NCBI RefSeq assembly: GCF_002278925.1
Contig: NZ_NCJH01000012.1
Coordinates: forward strand, 62,001 to 126,000
Direction of reading: 5' to 3'
Source: Polaromonas sp. 39-63-25
GTDB lineage: Bacteria; Pseudomonadota; Gammaproteobacteria; Burkholderiales; Burkholderiaceae_C
DNA length: 64,000 nucleotides
A program made the position numbers and the translations under genes. The notes below the pieces were generated by a model. It saw nothing but the letters and a program-made list of their open reading frames with translations. It did not search any database and was not told where the DNA came from. Positions 50,817 to 58,796 of this stretch are shown one piece after another (the stretch's first letter is position 1; every line of letters begins with the position of its first letter).

Positions 50817-51353
50817 ATGGCAAGAATGTCGATGTTTGCACTGAAACCTGCATGGGACGCGATGACGGCGAAACGCCGCAGCCTCCTCTACGGCGCCGCC
50901 TTCGCGCCGGCCCTGTTGCTCGCCGGATGCGCCGTGGAAGTGGAGAACACGCAGGCTGCCCAGGAGGTCGCACGGCTCTCCAGGCCGCCCGGTTCGGTCG
51001 CCATCGGGTGGCGCGTCTTCCAGAACAAGTGCGCAAGCTGTCATGGTGCCGCTGCGACAGGAACGGCGAACGGGCCCGACCTGTTGCCCAGGGTTCGGGA
51101 TATGGGCTCACGCCAGTTCGTGAGCCTCGTACTCAAGCGCTACGACTGGAATCTCCCTGCGGCGCAAGCCGGCAGCGAGGGCGCCGCGCGGGAAGCCCTG
51201 ATCGACGATATCCTGGAGCGCAGGAGGAACTTCAAGCCCACCATGCCCGCGTGGGATGGCGAACCCATCGTGACCACCCATATCGTGGATATCCATGCCT
51301 ATCTTTCGGCGCGCGCGCAAGGCACGCAGGGCCCGGGTCGTCCGCTACCCTAG
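50817..51353 (+). CDS. Lipoprotein c-type cytochrome
   Basis: This 178-residue protein has an N-terminal export signal with twin-Arg-like KRRSLL and a lipobox ending LLLAGC (lipidated Cys near residue 38). One class I cytochrome c domain follows, with haem site C72-A-S-C-H76 (NKCASCHG) and axial Met in KPTMPAW. It is expected to be anchored in the membrane and to pass electrons in the periplasm. No oxidase or dehydrogenase gene is nearby. The start could be ATG 50811, 50817 or 50862. Confidence 0.88.
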   Translation: MARMSMFALKPAWDAMTAKRRSLLYGAAFAPALLLAGCAVEVENTQAAQEVARLSRPPGSVAIGWRVFQNKCASCHGAAATGTANGPDLLPRVRDMGSRQFVSLVLKRYDWNLPAAQAGSEGAAREALIDDILERRRNFKPTMPAWDGEPIVTTHIVDIHAYLSARAQGTQGPGRPLP

Positions 51354-51362
51354 CAGCCTGTC

Positions 51363-51518
51363 TGTCATTGCGGGCCCCGGATCAAGTCCGGAGCAGGCTC
51401 TGACCCGCAATCCATGGAGGCATAACCAGGACTGCGGTCAACGAGGCATGGATCCCGGGTCGAGCCCGGGATGACAAGCCAGTGCCCGGGATGACAAGCC
51501 AGGGTCCGAGATGACAAC
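51363..51518. repeat. REP-like block, copy 2
   Basis: TGTCATTGCGGGCCCCGGATC, AAGTCCGG, TGACCCGCAATCCATGG, then GCATGGATCCCGGGTCGAG and two to three CGGGATGACAAGCCAG units. Downstream of the cytochrome gene. Confidence 0.85.
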
Positions 51519-51538
51519 GACGCGCTGCGCCCCCTGTC

Positions 51539-51630
51539 TGTCATTGCGGGCCTGACCCGCAATCCATGTCGGCGTACCCCGGACTGTGGTCAACCAGGCA
51601 TGGATCCCGGGTCCAGCCCGGGATGACAAG
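51539..51630. repeat. REP-like block, copy 3
   Basis: Repeats the modules TGTCATTGCGGGCCTGACCC, CGCAATCCATG and GGATCCCGGGTCCAGCCCGG, then GATGACAAG. With copy 2 it fills most of the gap between the cytochrome and the second NTF2-like gene. Confidence 0.85.
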
Positions 51631-51640
51631 TCAGGGTTAC

Positions 51641-52066
51641 CTATGTTTCCACCACCGAATGCCACCAGATCCTGAAGTCGCGGCACAGGCCGCCGGCTTC
51701 AAACTCGGCGACCGCCACGCCGTCCAGCGCCAGGCGCGGCAAGGGGTCGCCCGGCTGGCGCGCGAGCTGGCTGGTGCCGGTGGAGGCAGCCCACATCGCA
51801 AACATTTCTTCCGAGGTGACCTGGTAGGTGGTGTGCCAGTGCGCAATACCGCCCAGCGCCTCGGCATGCAGGATGTCGAAGGTGAGCACGATGTCGGTCT
51901 GCAGCTTGACGCGCTGCCAGTACTGCTTGATCTGCGTGTGCCCGGTCTGCACCGCAAACGGCGTGTTGTGGTACTGGCCGTCTTCGGTGAACAGCGAGGC
52001 GAGAAGAAATTCGTCGCGGGTTTCCCACGCCTTTTTGTAGTTTTCCATGAAGCGCTGCATCAGCAT
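51641..52066 (-). CDS. NTF2-like / SnoaL-type protein (second)
   Basis: This 141-residue protein has FMENYKKAWETRDEFLLASLFTEDGQYHNTPF, TGHTQIKQYWQRVKLQTDI, AHWHTTYQVTSEEMFAMW, and the C-terminal EFEAGGLCRDFRIWWHSV. The long helix, cone-shaped sheet pattern and E/D-rich pocket fit the SnoaL/NTF2 fold. GGAGG seven nt before ATG 52066. A CGTAACG/CGTTACG inverted repeat lies 35 bp upstream. Confidence 0.87.
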   Translation of the reverse strand: MLMQRFMENYKKAWETRDEFLLASLFTEDGQYHNTPFAVQTGHTQIKQYWQRVKLQTDIVLTFDILHAEALGGIAHWHTTYQVTSEEMFAMWAASTGTSQLARQPGDPLPRLALDGVAVAEFEAGGLCRDFRIWWHSVVET

Positions 52067-52100
52067 CTGGGGGCCTCCGGTGGTTGATATTCTGGTCACT

Positions 52101-52132
52101 CGTAACGCACTCCGTCGCGGCGAAACGTTACG
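52101..52132. promoter_or_regulatory. CGTAACG-N18-CGTTACG inverted repeat upstream of the NTF2-like gene
   Basis: Exact 7-bp arms (52101-52107, 52126-52132) in the promoter side of the leftward NTF2-like gene. Possible operator; no cognate regulator is adjacent. Confidence 0.35.
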
Positions 52133-52188
52133 TAGCAGCCAGGCCAAAGGATAGTTCATCGAAGAAGAACTTCCAGGCCCGCCCAATC

Positions 52189-52292
52189 ATGTCCACCCAC
52201 GCCAGGAATGAAGCCATCCTGAAGTTCGCACTGGGCCGGGTGGGCGCAGGGGTGCAACAGGTGGTGCGGCATGCAAGTCGATCTGCCGCCTG
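52189..52292 (+). pseudogene. Truncated 5' fragment of a YdeI-like gene
   Basis: Starts ATG-TCC-ACC and encodes NEAILKFALG, matching the SEAILQFALQ N-terminus of the intact YdeI-like gene at 54242. DNA identity is clear over GAAGCCATCCTG-x-AGTTCGC, then GTGGGCGC and GCGGCAT. After about 70 bp the similarity ends and the frame soon stops. An interspersed-repeat copy follows at 52304. Probably a decayed duplicate. Confidence 0.65.
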
Positions 52293-52303
52293 ACCGCCTT
52301 TTG

Positions 52304-52361
52304 AGTCAAATCATGCTCCAGCCCTTATTCCACGGGCGCAAGCAGCTACGTTTTTTATAGC
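52304..52361 (+). repeat. Interspersed repeat, copy 14
   Basis: AGTCAAATCATGCTCCAGCC, CACGGGCGCAAGCAGCTACG, TTTTATAGCG. A well-preserved copy following the YdeI fragment. Confidence 0.85.
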
Positions 52362-52492
52362 GTAACCCTTCCACACGCCGCCTTGCCCGGTCACGCACGA
52401 AGGCCGCAGCGGTCAGGCACCCGCGACTCTGGCCTACACCCCTGCCGCCCTGCCGGCACTAGGCTGAAGGCACAAACCCTCAGGAGTTAGTC

Positions 52493-52702
52493 ATGACCCA
52501 ACCCGGCGTAGAACCCGAACGCATCACCATGAACAACCTGGACAACTGTGCGCAGTGGGCCAAAAAGCTCAACGTGACCGACGAACAGCTGCGCGAAGCG
52601 ATTCAGGTCGTGGGCGACCAGGCCACAGACGTTGAAATGCATCTCAAGGGCACGCGCAGCACCACCAACGACGAGCGTATGCATGATCTCCGCAATGCAT
52701 GA
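52493..52702 (+). CDS. DUF3606 family protein
   Basis: This 69-residue protein has RITMNNLDNCAQWAKKLNVTDEQLREAIQVVGDQATDVEMHL, the helical DUF3606 core (D..WAKKLxVTxxQLxxAIxxVG). Such proteins are small, soluble and of unknown role, often near stress or envelope genes. AGGAG precedes the ATG. It is followed 50 bp later by clsB in the same direction. Confidence 0.88.
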   Translation: MTQPGVEPERITMNNLDNCAQWAKKLNVTDEQLREAIQVVGDQATDVEMHLKGTRSTTNDERMHDLRNA

Positions 52703-52752
52703 CTGCCCCCCCACTCCGCCCACGCTTTTGATGCCGACACCCGCCTGACGGG

Positions 52753-54033
52753 ATGGAATCTTTCCTTGGCAGCGCGCTGCACGGCGCGGCGGCGGTTTTT
52801 CTGGGTCTGGCTGCCTTGCTGGGGCTGGTCATCTGGTCCATCAAGCGGCACAACAGCCCGAAACTGAAGATCGAATCCTGCGAGTCCATCGACGAGCTGA
52901 TTCCCTCACTGGCGGGCCTGACCCTGAGCTCGGCCGTGGCCGGCAACTCGGTGGCGCTGCTTGAAAACGGCGCCTTCTTCGACGTGCTGATCGAGCGCAT
53001 AGGCGCCGCGCAGCAAAACGTGCACTTTGAAACCTTTCTCTGGAAAGACGGCGTGCTGGGCCAGCGCATGGCCGACGCGCTGTCCGAGCGGGCCAGGGCC
53101 GGCGTGAAAGTGCGCGTGCTGCTGGACGCCACCGGCTCCAAAGGCGTCGGCAAGGCAACCCGCCGGCAGATGAAAGATGCCGGCTGCAAGCTGGTGTTCT
53201 TTCATGAAAAGGCGCTTCGCAACATTGGCGTATTGAACGAGCGCGACCACCGCAAGCTGGCGGTGATTGACGGGCGCGAAGCCTTTGTGGGCGGCCACTG
53301 CGTGGTGGACGCATGGCTGGGCAACGCCGAAGACGGCCAACACTATGCCGACCTCAGCGTGCACCTGCACGGCCCCATCGTGCATAGCGTGCAGGCCGCC
53401 TTCAGCGAAAACTGGGGCGGGCAAACCGGCGAGCTGTTTTTGGGCAAGGACGTGTTTCCCGAGCTGGCGCCCGCCGGTAACGTGACCATTCACGCGGCCT
53501 ACGCCAAGCCGGAGGGTTCGGCCCCCGCCGTCAAGATTCTTCACCACACCGTGATCTGCCTGGCACAAAAGCGCATCTGGATCCAGAACCCCTACTTCAT
53601 CCCCGAACCCGAGGCGATTGATGCGTTCGGCGCCGCCGTCAAGCGCGGCGTGGATGTGCGGGTGATGATGCCGTCCACCAGCGGCTCGGACAACCCCATG
53701 GTGCAACACGCCGGCCACCGCAACTTTGAAAAACTGCTCAAGTGCGGCGTGCGCCTGTTCGAGTACCCGCACACTCTGCTGCACCAGAAGGTCATGACGG
53801 TGGACGGCGTGTGGAGCGCCATCGGCTCCAGCAACTTCGACGACCGCTCTTTTGACACCAACGACGAGCTCACCCTGGGCATCAAGGACGCCGCCCTGAC
53901 GCAGCAACTGGACGCGGTGTTTGAAAAGTACGTGCAGCGCTGCGAAGAGATAGACCTCAAGCAATGGCAACAGCGCGGGCTGTGGCACAAGTTCAAGGAC
54001 AACATGTTCTACGTGTTCAACGAAATCCTTTAG
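52753..54033 (+). CDS. clsB: Cardiolipin synthase B-like phospholipase D family protein
   Basis: This 426-residue membrane-anchored enzyme has an N-terminal hydrophobic segment (AAVFLGLAALLGLVIWSI) and two HKD motifs. Motif 1 is DHRKLAVIDGREAFVGG, with HxKxxxxD. Motif 2 is LLHQKVMTVDGVWSAIGSSNFDDRS. It condenses phosphatidylglycerol (or PG with phosphatidylethanolamine, as in E. coli ClsB/C) to cardiolipin. It probably shares a promoter with the DUF3606 gene. Confidence 0.92.
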   Translation: MESFLGSALHGAAAVFLGLAALLGLVIWSIKRHNSPKLKIESCESIDELIPSLAGLTLSSAVAGNSVALLENGAFFDVLIERIGAAQQNVHFETFLWKDGVLGQRMADALSERARAGVKVRVLLDATGSKGVGKATRRQMKDAGCKLVFFHEKALRNIGVLNERDHRKLAVIDGREAFVGGHCVVDAWLGNAEDGQHYADLSVHLHGPIVHSVQAAFSENWGGQTGELFLGKDVFPELAPAGNVTIHAAYAKPEGSAPAVKILHHTVICLAQKRIWIQNPYFIPEPEAIDAFGAAVKRGVDVRVMMPSTSGSDNPMVQHAGHRNFEKLLKCGVRLFEYPHTLLHQKVMTVDGVWSAIGSSNFDDRSFDTNDELTLGIKDAALTQQLDAVFEKYVQRCEEIDLKQWQQRGLWHKFKDNMFYVFNEIL

Positions 54034-54077
54034 CACGGACCTTTGCGGAGTGATCGGGTCTTGTGGCAGATTCTTAT

Positions 54078-54135
54078 AGTCAAATTTGCCACTAGCCCTT
54101 TATCCACGGGCGCCACCAGCTACATTTTATATAGC
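54078..54135 (+). repeat. Interspersed repeat, copy 15
   Basis: AGTCAAATTTGCCACTAGCC, CACGGGCGCCACCAGCTACA, TTATATAGC. Lies upstream of the intact YdeI-like gene. Confidence 0.85.
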
Positions 54136-54241
54136 AAAGGCACATCCTTTCCGCGCTGCCCGCAGAGCGTCACGGCGGTTCAGGGCCATGCAGCACAATG
54201 CAGGGCATCCACCAAACCGGGCTCCGCAGCCCCGCCTGAAC

Positions 54242-54877
54242 ATGCCCAGGGACATCCACAGTGAAGCCATCCTGCAGTTCGCCTTGCAAGCCAAGTGGGC
54301 GCGATGGCTGGCCGCGCATCATGGCCAAACGGAGGGGGTGTGGTTACGCCACGCCAAAAAGGGCGCACCGACCGCCACCGTCAGCTACACCGAGGCACTG
54401 GAAGTCGCCCTGTGTTTCGGCTGGATCGACAGCCAGAAAAAAGCCGAGAGCGAACATTTCTTCATTCAGCGCTGGAGCCCGCGCGGCGCGCGCAGCATCT
54501 GGTCCAAGGTCAACCGCGACAAGGCGCTGGGCTACATCCAGACCGGCTACATGCAGCCGGCGGGCCTGGCGGAAATTGAACGTGCGCGGCGCGACGGGCG
54601 CTGGGACGCGGCTTACGACCCTGCCAGCCGGTCAGAGATCCCGGCCGACCTGCAGGCGGCGCTGGATGCGCTGCCCGGCACTGCGGAGTTTTTTGCCACC
54701 GTGAGCGCGCAGAACCGCTATGCCGTGCTGTTCCGCCTGCAGACCGCGAAGAAGCCCGAAACGCGCGCCCGGCGGGTGGCCCAGTTTGCGCAGATGCTGG
54801 CCCGCGGCGAAACCTTTTACCCGCACAACCCGCATAACCCGAATAACCCGAATAACCCGCGCAAGACAAAAGCCTGA
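54242..54877 (+). CDS. YdeI/OmpD-associated family protein
   Basis: This 211-residue protein begins with SEAILQFALQAKWARWLAAHHGQTEGVWLRHAKKG, then SYTEALEVALCFGWIDSQKKAESEHFFIQRWSPRGARSIWSKVN and LDALPGTAEFF. These are the marks of the YdeI family, linked to bacteriocin/polymyxin protection in enterics. The last 18 residues (PHNPHNPNNPNNP...) are encoded by a 9-bp tandem repeat and look like an accretion. A fragment duplicate of its 5' end lies at 52189. Confidence 0.88.
   Translation: MPRDIHSEAILQFALQAKWARWLAAHHGQTEGVWLRHAKKGAPTATVSYTEALEVALCFGWIDSQKKAESEHFFIQRWSPRGARSIWSKVNRDKALGYIQTGYMQPAGLAEIERARRDGRWDAAYDPASRSEIPADLQAALDALPGTAEFFATVSAQNRYAVLFRLQTAKKPETRARRVAQFAQMLARGETFYPHNPHNPNNPNNPRKTKA
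54821..54865 (+). repeat. 9-bp tandem repeat encoding HNP/NNP units
   Basis: Units CCGCACAAC, CCGCATAAC, CCGAATAAC, CCGAATAAC and CCGCGCAAG lie in frame at the 3' end of the YdeI-like gene. Copy-number change would lengthen or shorten the tail by multiples of three residues. Confidence 0.85.
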
Positions 54878-54883
54878 GGGCCG

Positions 54884-56425
54884 TCAGCGCCCCGGCGTCT
54901 TGCGCTGCTGGCGCGCCACATACCAGCGCGCCATGCGCTCCATCAGCACGTCCACCCTGCCCTTGAGCCCGGGCGCCACCGGCGGCGCGGCGTGCAGGTC
55001 GATCTGCTGCCCGCCCGCCTTGTACATCTGCACAAACATGTCGAGCACCTTCTGGCGCACCATGCCGCGCAGGGGAATGTGGCTCATCATGCCGTAGGTG
55101 GCGGCGCTGCCCTCCTGCGCCAGCGCGGGGTTGGCCCTGACGGTGGCCACGGCGTCCTTCAGGTCGCGCAAATAAGCATCCACCACGGCCAGGTGGCCGG
55201 CGGTGATCATGGCGTGCAGGCCGTCGGGTTTCTGCAGGCGGTTGACCGTCCAGCCCTTCGCATCCATCTGGTCGCCCACCGCAAAGATGTTGACCGCCGC
55301 ATCACGCGAGCCATACGCCAGCAGCGGTCCGCTGGGTTCGCCCATCACATACAGCTCGGGCATGGCTTCGACGCCTTCACGCATGGTGTCAAAGGCCTGC
55401 AGGGTCTGCGCGGCCAGCGCGCGGTAGCCCGACTGGCCGAAGTGCTGCATGGCCGCCCAGGCCGCCGCATAGGCGCCGCCCGGCCGCGTGCCCAGCAGCG
55501 CCGGCGAGGCAAACACGCCGCCGGGCCAGTCTTCATACACAAACATCTGGTGGCGCAGGTAGTCCAGGTTGCGGTAGGTGATGGTGGAGGCGCCCTTGGC
55601 CGCAAAGCCGTATTTGTGAATGTCGGCCGAGATCGAGGTGACGCCGGGCACCCGGTAGTCCCACAGCGGCAGCGTGCGCCCGTTCATGGCCATGAACGGC
55701 AGGATGAAGCCGCCCACACAGGCGTCCACATGCAGGGGAATGCCGCGCTTGAGTGCGATGGCGCCCATGGCCGCTATCGGGTCGATGCTGCCGTGCGGGT
55801 ACTCGGGCGCCGAGCCAAGAATCATCACCGTGCGGCGGTTCAGCAGGCCGGGCAGCTTGCGCACGTCGGCGTGCAATTGGTCGTCCAGCGGCAGCAGGCG
55901 CACCTTCACATTGAAGTATTCCGCCGCCTTGAACCAGGCCACATGCGCCGTGACGGGCAGCACCATCTCGGGCCGCGTCACGCCGCGCTGGCTGCGTGCC
56001 ATGTCGCGGTAGGTCTTGACGGCCAGCAGGCAGCTTTCGGTGCCGCCGGAGGTGACCACGCCGCACACCTCCGGCGTGCCGTGGAACAGCTCGGCCACGG
56101 CCGCGATGATTTCGGTCTCGAAACGCTTGAGGCTTTTGAATGCCGTGGGGTTGAGCCCGTTGGCCGACGAAAAGGCCTGGTAAGCCTCGCCCATGAAGGC
56201 GTTGTGTTCTTCGCCCAGGTAATACACCAGGCTCCACAGCCGGTTGCCCTTGTAGTCGGGGTCCTGCGCGCCGTAGCCCTTGAGCTCGGCCAGCACCTCG
56301 GCCTGGGGGCGGCCCTGTTCAGGCAGCTTGCCTCTGCCCGCGCTGTCTCTGTCATCCCGGACTTGAGGAGCCTGCCCCGGACTCCGATCCGGGGGGATCC
56401 ATGTCTGCTTACCCTCGCCGCTCAT
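54884..56425 (-). CDS. PLP-dependent decarboxylase/lyase (sphingosine-1-phosphate lyase-like)
   Basis: This 513-residue fold-type I PLP enzyme contains WSLVYYLGEEHNAFMGEAYQ, VVTSGGTESCLLAVKTYRD, MILGSAPEYPHGSIDPI, PLHVDACVGGFILPFMAM and SISADIHKYGFAAKGAS with the PLP-binding Lys in HKYG. It is closer to sphingosine-phosphate lyase than to glutamate decarboxylase. Residues about 8-30 are translated from a REP-like repeat (copy 4), so the native start was probably near LPEQGRPQAEVL. The start overlaps dedA by 4 nt. Confidence 0.88.
   Translation of the reverse strand: MSGEGKQTWIPPDRSPGQAPQVRDDRDSAGRGKLPEQGRPQAEVLAELKGYGAQDPDYKGNRLWSLVYYLGEEHNAFMGEAYQAFSSANGLNPTAFKSLKRFETEIIAAVAELFHGTPEVCGVVTSGGTESCLLAVKTYRDMARSQRGVTRPEMVLPVTAHVAWFKAAEYFNVKVRLLPLDDQLHADVRKLPGLLNRRTVMILGSAPEYPHGSIDPIAAMGAIALKRGIPLHVDACVGGFILPFMAMNGRTLPLWDYRVPGVTSISADIHKYGFAAKGASTITYRNLDYLRHQMFVYEDWPGGVFASPALLGTRPGGAYAAAWAAMQHFGQSGYRALAAQTLQAFDTMREGVEAMPELYVMGEPSGPLLAYGSRDAAVNIFAVGDQMDAKGWTVNRLQKPDGLHAMITAGHLAVVDAYLRDLKDAVATVRANPALAQEGSAATYGMMSHIPLRGMVRQKVLDMFVQMYKAGGQQIDLHAAPPVAPGLKGRVDVLMERMARWYVARQQRKTPGR
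56348..56405. repeat. REP-like block, copy 4, inside the 5' end of the PLP enzyme gene
   Basis: TCATCCCGGACTTGAGGAGC, GCCCCGGACTCCGATCCGGG and GGATCCATG modules match the blocks at 49693 and 51363. It lies between dedA and the conserved part of the PLP enzyme and is read through in frame. Confidence 0.8.
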
Positions 56426-57057
56426 GGCTGCCCCGCCTCTTTGCCGTCAATCTTGACTTTGGCACGACGCCGCGTCAGCAGCCAGACGCCGATCACCAGC
56501 AAGATGAACACCGGCAGCAACACGCCCTGAAAGCGCTGCATCAGCGCCAGAATCTCCTGCCAGCGCCCGCCCACATAACGCACGCCGTACACCAACAGGG
56601 GCAGCTCCACCAGCGCCGCCGCGCCGTCGTACACAAAGAGGTGGCGGTACGGCATCTTGAGCGAACCCGCCGCAAAAAACAGCGGCGTGCGCACGCCCGG
56701 CATGAAACGCACCACAAAGATGTAGGCCGGCCCGTAGCGGCGCATGGTGTCCTGCATGGCGGCCAGCCGCGCCTCGGGTACCACGCGCGCAAAGTAGCGG
56801 TGCCGCAGCAGCCGCGCCCCGAAGCGGTGGCCCCAGTGAAACACCAGCGCATCGCCCGCCACCAGCCCGAACCACGCCACCACCATCAGCGGCACCGGCT
56901 CCATCACCCCCTTGAGCGTGAGCGCCGCCGCCGCCAGCAGCAGGATGTCTTCGTTGATGGGTGCGCCTATGCCGCAGCTGAACAGCAGCGCGAACAGCAG
57001 CGCATAAGCGGGAAAGCCCTGCAGCGACTGCAGGAAGGCCATGGCGGAATCAAACAT
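56422..57057 (-). CDS. DedA family membrane protein
   Basis: This 211-residue protein has about 4-5 hydrophobic segments with the DedA (SNARE-associated/VTT) motifs: GAPINEDILLLAAAAL, HWGHRFGARLLRHRYFARVVPE, YIFVVRFMPGVRTPLFFAAG (the conserved F-x-R-x-x-P-x-x-R and glycine motif), and LALMQRFQGVLLPVFILLVI. DedA proteins act in membrane lipid recycling and proton-motive-force homeostasis. Overlaps the PLP enzyme gene start by 4 nt. ATG 57057 chosen for a normal N-terminus. Confidence 0.9.
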   Translation of the reverse strand: MFDSAMAFLQSLQGFPAYALLFALLFSCGIGAPINEDILLLAAAALTLKGVMEPVPLMVVAWFGLVAGDALVFHWGHRFGARLLRHRYFARVVPEARLAAMQDTMRRYGPAYIFVVRFMPGVRTPLFFAAGSLKMPYRHLFVYDGAAALVELPLLVYGVRYVGGRWQEILALMQRFQGVLLPVFILLVIGVWLLTRRRAKVKIDGKEAGQP

Positions 57058-57242
57058 GGGCGCTATTCTGATGCCTCGGAAAAAGGAGGAACAGCTGGTT
57101 TCCCCCACTGCAGGCCATCGACCGGACCCGACTGCCAGGCCACTTCCACCCCATGCGGCAGCGCGCTACAGTTGCTTGATGCACCTCAAGCCCGTCAGCC
57201 CAAGCCCGGCGCAGCATAACCACCCCCACTGAAGGAACCACC

Positions 57243-57527
57243 ATGACTGACAACGCTCTTGCCACCCTTCCACCACCCCGCAAGCTCTGGGTGCGCGCGC
57301 TGCTCATGTTGCTGATGTGCGCAGCCTTCCAGCTGGCTGCCTGGGTGCTGGTGGCCGTCGCCCTGCTGCAGCTGGGCTTTGCCCTCTTCACCGACCAGCC
57401 CAACCCGCGCCTGCAAGGCTTCGGCCGCAGCGTGGGCCGCTACCTGGCGCAGATCGCGGGCTTCGTCTCCTTCGCCACCGAGACCCTGCCCTTCCCCTTC
57501 ACCGACTGGCCGGCCGAAGACTTGTGA
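57243..57527 (+). CDS. DUF4389 domain protein
   Basis: This 94-residue protein has one long hydrophobic stretch in two parts (LWVRALLMLLMCAAFQLAAWVLVAVALLQLGFALF), then NPRLQGFGRSVGRYLAQIAGFVSFATETLPFPF, and ends DWPAED. This is the DUF4389 pattern, a small bacterial membrane protein of unknown role. GAAGGA is placed before the ATG. It is followed 36 bp later by the VOC gene. Confidence 0.9.
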   Translation: MTDNALATLPPPRKLWVRALLMLLMCAAFQLAAWVLVAVALLQLGFALFTDQPNPRLQGFGRSVGRYLAQIAGFVSFATETLPFPFTDWPAEDL

Positions 57528-57563
57528 GCAGCATGCAGGCATAGCCCTTCACCAAGGATTGTC

Positions 57564-57920
57564 ATGAGCACACCACCCGAAAACTGCCGCATCAACTACA
57601 TCGAGCTGAACGTCCGCAACATCAACAAAGCCAAGGCCTTCTACGGCCAGGCCTTCGGCTGGACCTTCACCGACTACGGCCCGGAGTACGCCGAGTTTTC
57701 AGACGGCGCGATGAAAGGCGGCTTGACCACAACAGCACCGCCCTCACCTGCCGGCGGCCCACTGGTCATCCTTTACGCCAACCAACTCGAAGCCGCGCGG
57801 GGCAGCGTGCTGGCCGCCGGCGGAACCATCAGCCGCGAGATCTTTGCTTTTCCGGGCGGGCGGCGCTTTCACTTCAAGGATGCGGACGGGTATGAATTGG
57901 CGGTCTGGTCCAAAGACTGA
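57564..57920 (+). CDS. VOC family (glyoxalase/bleomycin-resistance-like) protein
   Basis: This 118-residue single VOC module has INYIELNVRNINKAKAFYGQAFGWTF, YGPEYAEFSDGAMKGGL, LVILYANQLEAARGSVLAAGGTISREIFAFPGGRRFHFKDADGYELAVWSKD. The metal-ligand set (E, H, E) is partly visible. VOC proteins form dimers and catalyse isomerisation, epoxide opening or glutathione addition. A decayed copy of its 3' half lies at 60033-60170. AAGGA precedes the ATG. Confidence 0.9.
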   Translation: MSTPPENCRINYIELNVRNINKAKAFYGQAFGWTFTDYGPEYAEFSDGAMKGGLTTTAPPSPAGGPLVILYANQLEAARGSVLAAGGTISREIFAFPGGRRFHFKDADGYELAVWSKD

Positions 57921-57926
57921 ATTATT

Positions 57927-57984
57927 GGTCAAATCGGCCTCCAACCCTTTATCCACAAGCGCAAGCAGCTATTACTTTCATAGC
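57927..57984 (+). repeat. Interspersed repeat, copy 16
   Basis: GGTCAAATCGGCCTCCAACC, CACAAGCGCAAGCAGCTAT, CATAGC. Directly follows the VOC stop codon; copy 17 follows the VOC remnant in the same position. Confidence 0.88.
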
Positions 57985-58034
57985 AAATCTACCGCGATGC
58001 GGCGCCGCCCACGGTCATGGTGGGAGACTTGCTA

Positions 58035-58092
58035 CCGTTCGCCCTGAGCCTGTCGAAGGGTCCGAGGGCTTCGACAGGCTCAGCCTGAACGG
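58035..58092. repeat. CCGTTCGCCCTGAGCCTGTCG palindromic repeat, copy 2
   Basis: Arms at 58035-58058 and 58069-58092 are near-perfect reverse complements (start CCGTTCGCCC; end TGAACGG), separated by only 10 nt. Same family as 43141-43221 with a shorter spacer. Confidence 0.9.
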
Positions 58093-58124
58093 GTCTGCCC
58101 GATGCCCTCAGTCGGCCCTCAACC

Positions 58125-58736
58125 TCAGCGCCGCTCAGCCGCAAGAATCACCGCCGTTCCCGCCGCCACCAGCGAGTGAACCGGGCCCTTCTTGCCCAGC
58201 AGCTGGCCGTTCACATAGGCCCCGTCGATGAGCAGCACCAGGTGATCGGCCAGCTGGCCGGGGTGGCGCGCCCCGATCTTTCTGGCCAGGGCGGTCAGGC
58301 GCCGGTGCAGCTCGGTCTTGTTGCGCGCGGCAACGGCACGGGCCGGGTGCGTGGGCGCCGGAAACTCGGTCGCCACATTGAGGAAGGCGCAGCCGCGGTA
58401 GGTCGGCCCGGCGATGTGGCGGGCGATCCAGCGCAGGTGCGCCTCCAGTTCCGCGCCGGCGTCGTCCTTCGCCTGCGCCGCCACGCTGTCCCAGTCACGC
58501 CAGTACTCGGCATCCTCGCGCTCGAGAAAAGCCACCACCAGATCGTCCTTGGTGGCGAAGTGCCGGTAAAGGCTGGTCTTGGCCACGCCTGAGCGTTCCA
58601 CCACCAGATCGACCCCGACGGCCCGCACGCCCTCCTGGTAGAACAGCGTCGCCGCCGTCGCCAGCACGCGCTCCCGCACGCTTGGTGCGCCACCTTCATC
58701 AGCTCCGGCGCTTACCGCCGCAACACTTTTTTTCAT
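58125..58736 (-). CDS. TetR family transcriptional regulator
   Basis: This protein of about 203 residues has a TetR HTH (VRERVLATAATLFYQEGVRAVGVDLVVERSGVAKTSLYRHFATKDDLVVAF) and a helical ligand-binding domain (HLRWIARHIAGPTYRGCAFLNVATEF). It is divergent from an NAD(P)-binding oxidoreductase gene, and two identical TACAGATCTGTA palindromes sit in that promoter, so it is very probably its repressor. ATG 58736 has AGGGGA six nt upstream; ATG 58772 lacks a good ribosome site. Confidence 0.9.
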   Translation of the reverse strand: MKKSVAAVSAGADEGGAPSVRERVLATAATLFYQEGVRAVGVDLVVERSGVAKTSLYRHFATKDDLVVAFLEREDAEYWRDWDSVAAQAKDDAGAELEAHLRWIARHIAGPTYRGCAFLNVATEFPAPTHPARAVAARNKTELHRRLTALARKIGARHPGQLADHLVLLIDGAYVNGQLLGKKGPVHSLVAAGTAVILAAERR

Positions 58737-58796
58737 TGCATTTCCCCTGGCCTTATCGATCTTTTCCAACATACACGGCAGTGAACTGGACTGGTC

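Noticed and set aside
51363-51630. Possible CRISPR-like or integron-like array from repeated CCCGGGATGACAAG units
   Set aside because: Unit spacing is irregular, there are no unique spacers and no cas or integrase genes; the units are REP-type palindromes.
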